From Furcasterigmium furcatum (lineage: Eukaryota; Ascomycota; Sordariomycetes; Glomerellales; Plectosphaerellaceae): a stretch of DNA of 64,000 bases. A program made the position numbers and the translations under genes. The stretch covers positions 785,088 to 849,087 of the forward strand of contig BCIA01000005.1 of NCBI GenBank assembly GCA_001599815.1, given 5' to 3'. The notes under the pieces were generated by a model, which did no database searches, was not told where the DNA came from, and was given only the letters and a program-made list of their open reading frames with translations. Below are positions 20,324 to 32,119 of the stretch, in pieces. Position 1 is the first letter of the stretch; each line of letters begins with the position of its first letter.

Positions 20324-22018
20324 CTATTTATGCTTCCTCGACGACTCGGACACCATTTTCTTCTTGACATGCTTCGGGATCTTGTCTTTCCGCTTCTCTC
20401 GCTTGGCCTCTTTCACGGCCGCCTTGTGTGCCTGGAAAATGTCAGCGTCTGCATGGATCAGTGGCCCCCGTCAGGGGTTCGCTCGGCGACCTACCCGCTT
20501 CTCGTCCTTGTCCTCGTGCTTCCTGCCCCTGGGCGGGCCCTTGTCAAACCTCGACTCGTCCCCGCTGTCCAGCGCAGCACCGTCGCCGGACTCGTCGTCC
20601 GAGCCCGTGTCGGAGTCTTCCGAGCCGTCCTCCTTCTTCTCGACCACCGTGTCGGCGAGGAGGTTCCTGTAGACCAGCTTGTCGCCCTGCCCCTGCTCGA
20701 TCTGCTTGGCATCCTTCTCGATGTCGTAGACCTGCTGCAACGTCTGAGGGATGTACTGGTTGCGGAAGACGGCGTTGTCGACCTCCACATCGGCGGCGGG
20801 GGCGTCCTCGTCGGCGTCCCGGCTCTCGTACAGCCGCTCCAGCGCCTCTCCCAGGCCCGGCTCCTCCGTCGGGCCCTCCGTCGCCGTGATGAAGTCGAAG
20901 ATCGCCCGGTCCGTCAGGGTGTCGACCCCCTGGCGCCGGAAGTAGTCGCCCACGTTCTTGATGTCCATGCGGAGGAACTCCAGCGCGCGGGGGTGGTCGG
21001 GCTCGACGCTCTGTGAGACGTCGATGATGTAGAGGGTGCCCTCGTTGTAGAGGATGTTGTATTCGCTGAGATCAGCGTGCACCAGGCGGCAGACCTGGTA
21101 CAGGCGACGCATGATGCCGAGGAGCTGGACGTAGAGGCGCCTCCACTGCTGCTCGAAGTCGTCGCCGTCGATGGCGGCGTCGCGCAGGCGGGGGAACGCC
21201 CAGCCCCTGCGGTCGCCGAGGAAGCTCATGGCGAGCACGTGCAGCTTGAGGTGGATGGGCTCCGGGCAGGGGATGCCGGCCGCGTGGATCCTCCGCATGT
21301 TCCTGAACTCCTTCTCGGCCCACAGCTTGACCATCTTCCTGCTGCTGCTCTTGTCGAAGCCCTTCTGGAAGCGGTGCTCGCCGGCGATGTACCGCTCGCG
21401 GTCCTTGAAGACCATGATGGACGTCTTGTACACCTTGATGGCCCTCTGGACGGCGTTGCCGTCGTCGCCGTGCAGGACGGCGTGATAGACGTTGGCCTCC
21501 TTTCCGGTGCTGATGGTGCCGTGGACCTCGCTGACGACGCCGCGGTTGATCATCTGCAGCAGGATCATGCGCGTGCGCTGGTCCAGCACCTGTTCGGTCG
21601 TGGCGCGGTCGGACTTGTCCTTGGACTTCTCCTCGTCCGCCTTGACGCTGTCCAGCCGGATCTTCGCGGCGTGCTTCGAGAGGGCGGCTACCTGGTCGTC
21701 GACGCTCGCGAAGGTGTTGGCAGTTGGGCGCGATCGGGACGCAGCCGGCGTGTCGTCGGCCCCTTGGAAGAGGCGCTGCCTGTTGTAGGACTTTGTGGCA
21801 TCTGCCGATCCATTTTGCCAGTCGTCCTCGAAGTATTTATCATCGTCCTCCTCCTCAAAGATGTCCTCGATATCGTCATCGTTCTCGCCGGGTTGGGTGG
21901 CGTCAGGTTCCGAGGGTTGCGGCGCAGAGGGCGGGTTGTCGGAGGACTCGACTGTTTTGTTCGTTTGGGAATTGTCGGAAGACTCGAGAGGAGCGCCCGG
22001 GGGGTTGAGCGACGCCAT
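20324..22018 (-). CDS. RIO1: RIO1 atypical serine/threonine kinase (ribosome biogenesis)
   Basis: Two exons, 22018-20495 and 20431-20324, with a 63-nt intron near the 3' end; 543 residues. The start is ATG 22018; the frame is open upstream but has no better ATG. An acidic N-terminus (EDIFEEEDDDKYFEDDW) precedes the RIO kinase domain. Visible landmarks are the P-loop-like STGKEANVYHA, the catalytic loop LVHADLSEYNIL, and the metal-binding Asp in IIDVSQSVEPDHP, characteristic of RIO1. The spliced C-terminus is Lys-rich (KAAVKEAKREKRKDKIPK), as in fungal Rio1. Rio1 acts in the final cytoplasmic maturation of the 40S subunit (20S pre-rRNA cleavage, release of late factors). It is essential in yeast, so this gene is expected to be intact, and it is. 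Confidence 0.95.
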
Positions 22019-22284
22019 CTTTGCAGTGGGAGTCAGGGTATGTGAATGCAAAGTTCAGCGTATGAATTTATTGAAAAGGGTTCGGCAGGTCTGGGATGAT
22101 GGATTGATTTTAAATTTCTTATCTTATCAGCGGATGGAGGGGTAATCGACTCCCACTGACTCACGACCGCGGGGTTCTTCTGCTGGTGCCAGTGCGTGGA
22201 TCCATCATGGATGCCCGACGCACCGGTTTGGCGGCTTTTCACCCCACAGTCGATGATATCAGCTACCAAGGTATGCCAGGACGG

Positions 22285-25200
22285 TCACCCTTCATGTCGG
22301 ACTGACAAAGGCGTCTTGGTGAGGTCGAACTCGATGAGCAGAACCCTGTCGAGGCGGTACCCAAGAACAAGCATTCCCTCTCGCACAGCCACGCAGCATA
22401 TCCTATATGCCGGGGGAAGCCAGATAACAGGGTGCAGGCCCCAAAAGATCCATTGTCGTTCCACGTGAAGACAGCTCCCCGCTGCTTCAGACGTGGGCCA
22501 CGCTGCCGTGCCGTGGTTGCCAGAAGCAGGCGGAGGCGGGAGCGGGATGTGCCCGAGGGTGGACTCCAGATATTGACCGTTGGCCGAGAACGACATCTGA
22601 AATCCGTGGTGGCCTAGATCAACGCATAGTCTGCCGATTTCGCAGCGGGTCGTCAGATCCCAAAGTTGGATGGTGCTTCCTGTTAGTACCGCGAGCTGAT
22701 CGGTCGTCGAGATCGAAAAGTCGTCGATCAGACCACAGTCATCGGCCATCCTGATTTCGAAGCTCTTCTCCCCCGAATTCGTGTCCCAAAAGAGCATCCC
22801 GTCAACGTCCCCCACAGTAGCCACAAGCTGGCCGTCGGGACGGAATTCAGCTTCCATCCGGTTGGAAACCCACGGAAGACGTCCCCTTACCCTTCCCGTT
22901 GTCACCTCCAACAGTACAGGATTGCCATCCGTAGCCTGGAAAACGACCAGTGAACCATCCGGTGAGAATCCGAAAGAGGCTTCAATGCCATCACTCCAGT
23001 GACGAACCAACTCCTTCCCAGCGGCAATATCCCATATATGCAAGGTTCCGCTTCTTCCCGTGGCTTTCGTAGTCCACGATAGTATCTCAGCCTTCGGCGA
23101 GAACAGGACATGCTCGGCATGTCTGACGCCAAACGTTGCTAGTAAGGCCATGGAACTCTGGCAGTCGACGACTTGAAGCTTGTCCAGCGAGATCAAGGCG
23201 ATCCGGTTGCTGTCTGGCGAGAAAGTCGCGTCGTGGAAGCCGTCGAACTCATGGCTGTGCCGTGTTGAGCCTGTGTGCCAGACTTGGACTCCCCGCTCTC
23301 CGTCCCGGCCTTTCGTCGTGACGACGTGTAGTCTCTCGTCCGGCGAGAACGTCACCGTCAAAACCTGGGGCAGACGTTCCGGTGTCTCGGTCCCGGGGGA
23401 CCAGACGCTGCTCCCATCCTGGAAGCTCCCCGCCACAATGCGGCCACCGCCAGGGAAAACCCGGATCGAGGTGACAAAGGCGTACTTGTCAGCTTCTTCT
23501 TCATGGTCCTCGTGCCGCATGCTAGTCGTGTCCAAGAGTCGGACATATGCGTCGCTTGCTGCGGCGAGAAGCTTGCCATCGGGCGAGAAGGAGAAATCCT
23601 CAAAGCTGCCTCGAACGCTCCCTGCCAGCTCCCATGTAGTCATGTGCCGGATTTCGACAAGGTCTGCGCGGACCTTGAGGGCGACCAGATCTCGGCTTGC
23701 TGGACAGACCGTGATTGCCCTAAGGGATTGGAAACTTGGAGCGAAGGCACATGTCCGTTGTATCTCCCCCGTTGCTGCGTTCCAGATCTTCGCCTTAAAA
23801 TCTAATGACCCCGACACCACGGTCTGTCCGTCCATAGAAATTGCGATGGCTGTGACTTGGCTTGCGTGCCCGCGGAATACCATCCTTAGCTCTCCCTTTT
23901 GCACTCCCCACAGTCTGACGACTCCCGTATTGAAGTCACCAGATCCCGCTGCCACAAACTCGCCGTTGGGGGCAAATGCGACAGCACCCATACGTGGCTC
24001 GGGAAGTTCGAAGATGTGCGACTCGCAAGCCTCTTTGATATTCCATACCCGGACCCTTTGATCGCGCCCAAGCGATGTGATCACATTGGAGTCTTGCGGC
24101 GAAAAGGCAATGTCCACGACCACGCCCGAATATGAAGTTAGGAGTCTCACCGTTCCCTTGGCCAATTCCCTGATTCGAATTATCCCCTCGCGGCCTATAG
24201 ATGCGATCATTCTACCATCAGGGGAGAAAGCAACAGCACGGGGAGCTCCCGGATCGTCGAAAGAGCCGTGTGTTGTCTCGTCGAACTCGTACAGCTCTGT
24301 CCCAGTGGCATAGTCCCAGATCCTTACCGTGCGGTCATCGGATCCAGACACGACGAGATTACCGGAGGGCGAGCATGCAACCGAGGTGACAGAGTGTGTA
24401 TGGCCCTGGAGTACGGCAAACTCGGCCGTCCACTGCTCGTCAACTCTTGGCTTGAGCGTGATCCAGTCGGGGATGAGATGCTCGAATTGGAGCCTGATCT
24501 CACTTTTCAACGGACTGAAAAGCAGTGCAGAGCAGTAAATCTGCAGAGGAGCGCGCTCGATGACCCATCTGTGTGCCATGACGAAGCGTCTCGTGTCGTG
24601 TATCAAGCGGGACAGACCAGGATCTCGTGAGACCTAGAGGGCGATTTAGCGTCAACACACAACAGTACGTGATCCGTGACTGAGCTTCCAGATTGGCAAC
24701 TTACGTTGATTAAAGTCTCCAAGCGATTCACGCTCAGCATCGCTGTAGGGGACCTCCCAGTTAGACTCATAGTCTCCAGCCAGAAGAGGAGCTTCTGGCG
24801 GAGAAAGGCGTCGAGTTTCCCGCCATCCTTCAGTCCCTGACCCATGCGCTGATCCCCGTCAAGTTTCGCAAGGTGATCGACCCAATAGGTGCAAGCGTAC
24901 CGCAGCGACGCTGAGATGTTTGTCTCGATCTGGCTGGCAGGGACCTCCGAGACGAGCTCGCCCGGCAGCACGAGGTTGCACATGTTCTGGTGAAGTTCCT
25001 CGGACATGATAGCGATGCAGCGCTCGAGCACCATGCTGTGCACCGATGATTCTTCCACTCGAAACGGCAGCCCGCCTGATCGCTCCCTGTTCAAGAGGAA
25101 GTCGCGGAATGACAGGTGGACGAGGCTCAGAGGAAGGTCTTCGTCCTCCGGGACATGTACGACGGAGCGAAGGTCCCCAAGCTTGGCCTCTAACTTCTGC

Positions 25201-27645
25201 TTCTCAAGCTTGGCGAAATTTGCGAGCACCGGCATTGAAACGGGCTCGAAGAAGACGGCGATGTAGCCAAGGATCTTCTCGATGTCGGCGAGAAACCTCT
25301 TCTTCGCCATTTTAGTCGACTTGTCGAGTCGGGAGAACCTCAGAACCTTGAGATATATCTCGTCGACCTTCTGCTGCGGGGCATCGTCGTCACTCGAATC
25401 GTCAAAGATGAGATCGAGCAGCTCTTGTCGGCATTCGTCGTCGGCGAGATCAGGGGTTTTGAGAAATCGGCATATAGTTGCCGCGTAGATGAACAGGCCG
25501 TCAGCTTTTGCGCTGAGCTTGGCAATGCCGTCGTTGTCGACCCAGTCTTCTCGAACACGCATTTTCTTGCTAATCGACCGCAAGGTGTGCGTGAGGTACA
25601 GCGTGATATCATCTTTTTCATCGATCGCCATAATTGAGCGCTGTATCTTTTCAAGCGGCACGAAACGATACAGGGAGTCGGGTAGGTCGTTGAATTCGTT
25701 GATGATGTGCTGATCCGGTCTGCTCGTGATTAAGAACCGCAGCTGGAGTTGACGAAGGTCTCCGACGCCCTTCAAGGTGCTGAGCAGAATCTCGACCTCA
25801 TCTGGGGCGACGCACTCATCAAGCGCGTCGAGGATGACTATGAGTCGCAGTTGCAGGAATGTAACCTGGTCCAGCGACGAAAGTGGCCTGATGATGAGGT
25901 CCCTGAACTGTTTGTCGTGGCTACTCGTCCCGATATTCAAGTTTTTCCTGACAGCATCGGTGATATGGACTTTGAGGTCTGGGAATTCCTGTGCCAGACA
26001 ACTCGCAATGGTAGTGAAAAGTGACTGGGTGTTGTTTCGTGTGGCATCGTCTCGCTTGAAGAAGAAGGTGGCGCCCAGGAACGCACCGCGAGTCGCGGCG
26101 CGGTCGTCCCCGGAGAAGGATTGTTGCTTGCTGAGCGCGTGTGCAACAGTCACGGCCACGCTGGTCTTGCCAGTCCCGGCCATTCCAGCCAGCCAGAAAA
26201 TGGGGGGTTCGGTTGGATCCTCCGCCCAGTCCTGGATCTTGTTGAGGATGCGACGCTGAGTCCCCTCGAGGCATCCGGCCTCGGCACGGCTGATCTCGTT
26301 GGAGTCGAAAAGGGCGTTTGCGGCGCACTCCAGCCGGAGGAGGAGTGAGGTTTGATTGCCGTCCTGTCCCATGTTAATATGAGATTCGAGGTTCAGAGAG
26401 GCGGGAAACTGTCGAACCTGGATGGAAGCATGTATGGTGCGCTGGAAGCTCTGGATCTCGCCAACCTGTTCCAATATCTCATTGGTGGTTCTCCAGGTCC
26501 CCAGAGATACGGAAGCCATGCGGCTTTGTACTCCTTTCTCTACTAAAAGGCTGGTTGATTCGATAGATGTCCACATGTCCTTCCATCCATCCGCGCTGAC
26601 AGCGTCCCGCAAGAAACGCTGGACTCTTTTTCGAGCATACTGCAGAACGAAGTGGACCTGGTAGACGTAGACCTGCGCATATATGCTGACAATTTTGGTT
26701 CTGATGCTCTCGAGGAGTGGGCGGCTACTCTCTGCATGACTGTGAATTGGTCAATTCGGAGCTTCTCAAGTTCACAATCCTCGCACATTGACACACACCT
26801 CACGTCTTGAAACTTGTTAGACAGGATCCCCTCTTGCAGTTCTCGGTACCGGATAAGGAGAAAGATGATGTTGTTCAGCCCTTCTGTAGCGTCGTCATTT
26901 TGCTGGAGCGAAGTCTCGAGGAGCTGTACCGAACTGTTAGCGATCGGGTGATGAGAAGCTGACACGGGCTGGGTATCCTACGGGAAGGATTGTCATGATC
27001 CCAGCCCACGCTATGGAAGCATGTGGTTCGGCTGCAATTGCGGCGCCGATAAGATCCTTGAAGGAATTAAGGGTTTTGACAGCTTTGCGGACGATCTCTC
27101 GAACAACGATGGACCTCCCGCCAACGGAGAAGGACAACTGAGCGTTGGGAAGCTCGGCGAGCCGTTTTGTGGCTGCCTCCTGGATCTCCTTCTGGCGTTC
27201 TGCGGCATCCTCGGTAGTCGTGGATTTGGAACCGGGAGTGAGATCCAGCGTCGCGTCCTTGCCGCCCTGGACGTACTTCTCGAAGCTCACGAGAAGATCG
27301 GTATAGTCCGGGTCTGCCAGCACAGTTTCATACGCTTCCTTCCAGAGATCTTCGTATGCGTATGACTTCCCAGCCGTCTCCTCATTTCCCCGGCCAGATT
27401 CCTCATCGTCGTCGAGTGTGAGTGCAGCAACCCCGGCGGAGTTTGGAATAGGAGTCGGAGGTTCGCCATCCTCTCCTTCCGCCTCTGGGCGGGCATCGTC
27501 ACCGGGAGATCGCGCCTCTTGCTCGCCGGTTTGCGGCTTGAATGAAGACAGAATTAGAGCCAGCCTGATTGCTTGGGCACCGACCAGCACATACCAGTGG
27601 TAGCGGCTTCTTGCCAAGCTTGATCAGGTCCTTGAACCTCCCCAT
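22285..27645 (-). CDS. NACHT-WD40 STAND receptor (NWD family)
   Basis: Five exons on the minus strand: 27645-27595, 27536-26982, 26923-26799, 26739-24705 and 24633-22285, with introns 58, 58, 59 and 71 nt; 1,704 residues. The N-terminal part (about 65-350) is the NACHT-associated helical domain of fungal NWD proteins. The NACHT NTPase follows, with the Walker A motif GMAGTGKTS at about 428-436 and a Walker B-like LIVILDALDEC near 543-553. From about 985 to 1640 there are roughly 14 WD-type repeats, enough for two seven-bladed propellers. The repeats differ from one another, unlike the near-identical repeats of HET-E/HET-D proteins, so this one is not of the fast-evolving type. Such proteins are NLR-like sensors that oligomerise on ligand binding and trigger incompatibility or defence. 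Ligand and effector output are unknown. Confidence 0.9.
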
Positions 27646-28163
27646 CGTTCGTGCGATCAAGGAGGGCACGGGGCTGGCTGGGCCGATTCTGTCATTCAAG
27701 GGGCAATTTGCGGATCAGACTGGAATTGCTTGGTGAGCTGGCGAAAGAATGCATCGCAAGATGGGCAGAACCTCGACTTGACGGGCGACCTCCTCACGCG
27801 GCATGGTGGTATTTGGTGGGCCATGCATCGAAAGGCAGCACGCGTTCTGTGATCTAATTGGTTGTTTATGCGACCCGGCATGGCACCTGAAGTTGCGCAA
27901 AACACCTCGCAGCCAGTGGTGTGATGTGTCTGCTGCCAAGCTGTCAGCGGGGAAGCTGAGATCAGCCTGGACAGCGCAGCTAGCTGACTATCGTTTGGGC
28001 TCAAGAGTTGGGTCCGTTAATGTTAGCGACTCATCTCATTCACTCGGTACCATCGTCGTTGCCGCAGCTCATCCCGTGTAGATGTTGCCGTAACCATTGT
28101 GGTGCACGGTAAATGTTCCACCATCTAATTATTTTGACTTTAGCTCTGATGGTATATCCTCTT
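27646..28163. other. Intergenic, promoter of the NACHT-WD40 gene
   Basis: No gene seen. It also contains the 3' flank of the minus-strand acyltransferase gene. Confidence 0.5.
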
Positions 28164-29381
28164 CTACATAGCCTCATCGAAAGGCGGGAGTTGAATGTCG
28201 AACCGTACATCAGGCACAAAGCCCTTCAGGGCCTCCTGTAGGTAGGGATACTGGTAGGGCGGCACAACACAGTACAGAAAAGCAAACACCCAGACATATC
28301 CCATGAGCCGCCCGGATATCCCGGTTCTCGGCGAATGAAAATCTCCTCTGGCCTTTGACTCGTGAGAAGTAGGCCACACATACCTCACGAGTCTATCCGC
28401 ACAAAGCTCAGCGAAGCCTCCTGCAAAGTTCAGCAGCAGGAATCTGGCGTCCCTGCACAAGGAGCCCTGGGCCTCCTCGTTGTCGGGTGAGAGTGCCCAG
28501 TTCGTAATGATATGCGTCATCCCAGAGAGGGTGAAGACGCAGAGAGAGATGAGGACTTTTTCCACGGTTGTCCCGCGCTGCAGGCCGACGGCTTTCGAAA
28601 GCGTCCTGCCATAGCTCAACTGAGCAGGCGTGCCGATCCTGTGCCAGAACTTGCCCCAGAAGCGCCGGATGCTGTATGCCTCGAGTATATTCCCCCACAG
28701 GGTAGGCCACTCCTTCGGGGAGTCGAGGCACAGCACGCCGACGAAGACAGTTGCGACGGCGGCGTGGCAGGCAGTGAGCATGACGTAGCACCCCAGAGCC
28801 CACTGGATGACGGCGAAGACGCGGAGCAGTGCCTCACGGGTAAAGCCGAGGTAGATGTAAGGAGGCGGGTCAAAGTCTCGGGGCCTGGCTGAAAGAGCAA
28901 GGAAGGATGAGGCGAGAATGCCAATCCAAAGAGTGAAAAGGAAGAGGGCAGAGACAAGTTTCCAGATGATGAATCGTCCACGCAAGGTGAGGGAGGTATG
29001 GGCAGTGCTAACGGGGATGCGTCTGGGATTCGTCCAGGCTTTCCGGGCGGCGCCCCAGTTCCAGCCCTTGGCAGGGCGAGGCAGGACCCATTGCTCAATG
29101 TAGAGGACCGAGGTGGCGTGGAGGGTCCAAATGATGACTGTGAATGTCCATATCCACACAATGATGGAGGGTGGAAGCCCGTGGATGATGCTAAGAAAGT
29201 AATAGGCTGGACCGAAGAGGACAGCTGGGAGGCAGAGCCATCGGTGAAACCCAGGAGGTTGATGGATGGCCACGGTGAACGAAACAAAGGCAGCGACTGT
29301 GCCTCCAAGGTTCGAAGTGAGACTGTCTATCTCAAACTGCCCGCCGAAGGCGGTAAGCTTTGACAGGATGATGCTCGTCAT
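28164..29381 (-). CDS. Wax-synthase-like membrane O-acyltransferase
   Basis: Single exon, 405 residues, with about eight hydrophobic spans. The wax-synthase/MBOAT-related signature is visible: a PTLWGNILEAYSIRRFWGKF block (about 226-245, where family members read PLF...S...FWG..WH) and the likely active-site His in the membrane segment SGMTHIITNW (His about 290). In fungi this family includes acetyltransferases that decorate terpenoids, such as the trichothecene O-acetyltransferase TRI7, besides true wax-ester synthases. No terpene cyclase, P450 or other tailoring enzyme lies nearby, so the substrate cannot be inferred from context. The protein should sit in the ER membrane. Family confidence is good, substrate unknown. 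Confidence 0.78.
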   Translation of the reverse strand: MTSIILSKLTAFGGQFEIDSLTSNLGGTVAAFVSFTVAIHQPPGFHRWLCLPAVLFGPAYYFLSIIHGLPPSIIVWIWTFTVIIWTLHATSVLYIEQWVLPRPAKGWNWGAARKAWTNPRRIPVSTAHTSLTLRGRFIIWKLVSALFLFTLWIGILASSFLALSARPRDFDPPPYIYLGFTREALLRVFAVIQWALGCYVMLTACHAAVATVFVGVLCLDSPKEWPTLWGNILEAYSIRRFWGKFWHRIGTPAQLSYGRTLSKAVGLQRGTTVEKVLISLCVFTLSGMTHIITNWALSPDNEEAQGSLCRDARFLLLNFAGGFAELCADRLVRYVWPTSHESKARGDFHSPRTGISGRLMGYVWVFAFLYCVVPPYQYPYLQEALKGFVPDVRFDIQLPPFDEAM

Positions 29382-30273
29382 GGCGTTGAAGCGAGATTTC
29401 TGTTCTCGAGGTGGATGTTTGGCGAGTGATGGTGCAAGATGCCGCTCCCAGTCCGAGCCCTGGAGTCATTTTATGTCCTAAGCGGCTCAACAAGAGACAA
29501 AAACGGTCATTCGTATCTGCAACCACAAGGAGCAATACCGACCCACAGCTGTCTTTTAACTCCGGTGACTGAGAGCGCTCCGCGTATTGACTATTGCAAG
29601 TGCCCTTTTCGTCGTCTTGACCCGCGAACACAGTAAGACCATTATCCACCTGACTCTCGGCGCATAACGATGTGACGCTCCCCTGCCAGTTGCCGAGCTG
29701 ACAAGAATCAACCTCAAAAGCACATAGGCATTTCCCAGCATAGCCATCTCACGTCAGCCTCGGCACGTCTGCCTGTCACGCTTGGCATGTCTCTATCACT
29801 CTCGGCAGTCACTTCACAGTCAAACTGGGAACTAATCGCGTCATTGCGCGTCTTGCATCGATGTAAGGGGCCTAGGCAGGATTCACTTGGCTGAAGATCG
29901 TTTCTAAGACTGAGCGACGATCACTTTGCTCAGGAACTCCGCCGCGCAACGAACATCACGTACACTCGAAACGACTTCGGAAATAGGGAAGTCGGGAAGA
30001 AAGATTCAGAGGAAGCCTCACTCGGAGTTAAGCGTTATCCAGTACGGCTCAGTGTAACTTGGGGTCAGAAAGCTACGGAGACAGGTGTATCAGCCATCAA
30101 GTTCGGGAGGTCATGTCATGAGTTTGCGCAGATACAGATCTCTATAAAAAGGGCACGACAGCCAGACCAAAGAGACCTAGAGTAGCTTGCTCTTCACTCC
30201 TCATCAAAGTCTTCCAGCCCAACAATCAATCGTCTCTACTGCTCAGTCAGATTCACCTACTTATTCGATCAAA
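29382..30273. other. Intergenic, divergent promoter
   Basis: No gene seen. It separates the minus-strand acyltransferase from the plus-strand small secreted protein. A TATAAAA element for the latter is at 30143-30149. Confidence 0.5.
30143..30149 (+). promoter_or_regulatory. TATA box of the small secreted protein gene
   Basis: TATAAAA about 125 nt before the ATG at 30274, plus strand. Confidence 0.55.
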
Positions 30274-30798
30274 ATGAAGTACACCGCCGCCATCTCGACC
30301 GCCCTCTTCGCCGTGGGCTTCATTCAGCCTGCCGCCGCCACCATCGGCCAGATGGGAAGGCTCGGAAGGATGTATCTCGACATGGGCGCTGAGCTCGTCG
30401 ACCACATCAACAGCCGAAGGGTCGTCAGGAGTGAAACCCTTGTCGAGCGCCAGGACATTCCTCCCGGCGTTCCCCAGTTCGAGTTCGAGCGCTGTGGCGA
30501 CGACATCTCTGGCCGCACCATCACCGTCAGGGGTAGCCCTTCGAGTGAGTTCTCCCGCATCGCCACCTCATGACTTTGCCACTTTATCTGCCCTTTGTTG
30601 TATTCATGATTATGTGCTGATGCTTGACCTCCAGACGTCCAGTTCGTCAACGTTCCCCCGACTTGCATGAACCTCGCCACGGTCCTCATCGGCAACCCGG
30701 TCGACGGCCCCTTCGTCCTGCCCTGCGGCTCCGACTGCCTCGAGTACCGGGACCTCACCCCTGCCCAGTACAACGAGCTCCGCAGCATCCTTGGTTGA
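30274..30798 (+). CDS. Small secreted protein with four cysteines
   Basis: Two exons, 30274-30544 and 30635-30798, with a 90-nt intron; 144 residues. The signal peptide is MKYTAAISTALFAVGFIQPA followed by Ala-rich sites. A dibasic SRRVVR near residue 50 could be a Kex2 cut in a propeptide. The mature part has four cysteines (FERCGDD, PPTCMNL, LPCGSDC), enough for two disulfides. A strong TATA box supports high regulated expression. I do not recognise the family. The general architecture (signal, propeptide, small disulfide-bonded domain) fits secreted effector-like or surface proteins, but no function is claimed. Confidence 0.72.
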
Positions 30799-32119
30799 GC
30801 GGCGGTCATAAAAATTTCGGAACCTGAGACAAGAGGGGGATTTTGGATGTCGTGGCTTCGCTAGGTCGATATTCAACATTACGACGGCGCAGCTATGGGC
30901 AAACATTTGGTGCCGACCTGTCGAGGATCCTGCGGAATTTGTGGAGAGGCCTAGACCAGCCATGCTTGACATGGTCTTGTCACTTTAGTCGCTCGCTATA
31001 TCTAAAACCTCTTCCCTGGGAGATCACTCGCTGAGTTAGGTGAGATTACCGTAGCTCGTGAATACGCAGTCAGCAGATCTGCCTGTTTACTTTCTTCCAG
31101 TGACTGCCCATGGGATTACGGCTGTCTAAGCACCAACGTTTGAGATGGCTTGAGCTTCTTGAATTGAAGATGAGATGACAGCCTGTACAGGGGGTGGATA
31201 CCGCCGGTGGCCTGCTGGAGGCAACTGACCGACTTCTTGGGAAGGAAGTCGTTGGAGTTGTAAGGAGCCCCGGGTGAAACTCTCTTCTAGGCTCTGGATA
31301 CAAGTCGCACGCACCAAGTGGACAATGCTCTCTGACAGCAGGTTTATGCGACAGGCCTGCTGGGATGGTCTTATACACTACCCCCTCTGAAGAACGATGA
31401 TGGAGAGTCTGTTTAAGCTATCGTCCTCGCCCCCAGACTCAGCTGCCTCAAACTACCAAACTATCTTGTTCCTTCATGCCGTCCCCGATGGTCTCGGAAC
31501 GATCGGTAATCGCACATGTCCCGAAAAGTCTAGTGGTGGCTGTGCCAGGCAAAACGTCAATGCCCCTATTGCGGGTCTCGCGCTGCAGTGGAACGCGATA
31601 TCAAGTACGAAGTACGAGGTACGGGTACGAACGCGCTTGGCAGCCTTCGGGTGCGGTCCGACCCTTTCACGCCTAAGTAGTGGGCAGTCGCATGGAAGGA
31701 GCCTCAATGCTCCTACCCGCCCTCCATACCAAGCGCTCGTATCGATGTCCGGATGCGAATTAATTCTAGGGCCTCGTCAACTCCTGAGGCGGTGTTGATG
31801 CACTGGTGAAATTTGAGGCTAACACGGACCGCTTGGAATCTACTCTGGTGTCCGGGATGAATACATGAAGCTTGCTCTTCCGCTTCCATTCTTGCCCTGG
31901 GAATGCATCTCAAGTCAACCTTCTTTCATTCCTTTGTGGCCATCAACGCTCACACTCTTTTACACCTGAAGCTTGCAGCCTACGCAGTCGTGGAATTCCG
32001 ATACCCCTATTGCTTTTCTTTCCGACTTTCCCTAGACTCTCTCCATACACCTAGCCCAGCCCATCCTGTCTCGACCATCCTTGCCACTCGACGAATTACT
32101 CTATACCGCACAATCAGTC
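30799..32119. other. Intergenic, promoter of the RTA1-like gene
   Basis: 1.3 kb without a recognisable gene. The last 250 nt are pyrimidine-rich and look like a 5' leader. Around 31605-31630 there is a short repeat of GTACGA/GTACGG units. Confidence 0.5.

Noticed and set aside
21077..22045. 322-codon plus-strand frame
   Set aside because: Antisense of RIO1 with Val/Leu/Ala/Gly-rich content; RIO1 motifs on the other strand are unmistakable.
23180..24061. 293-codon plus-strand frame
   Set aside because: Antisense of the WD40 exon. Open only because of base composition.
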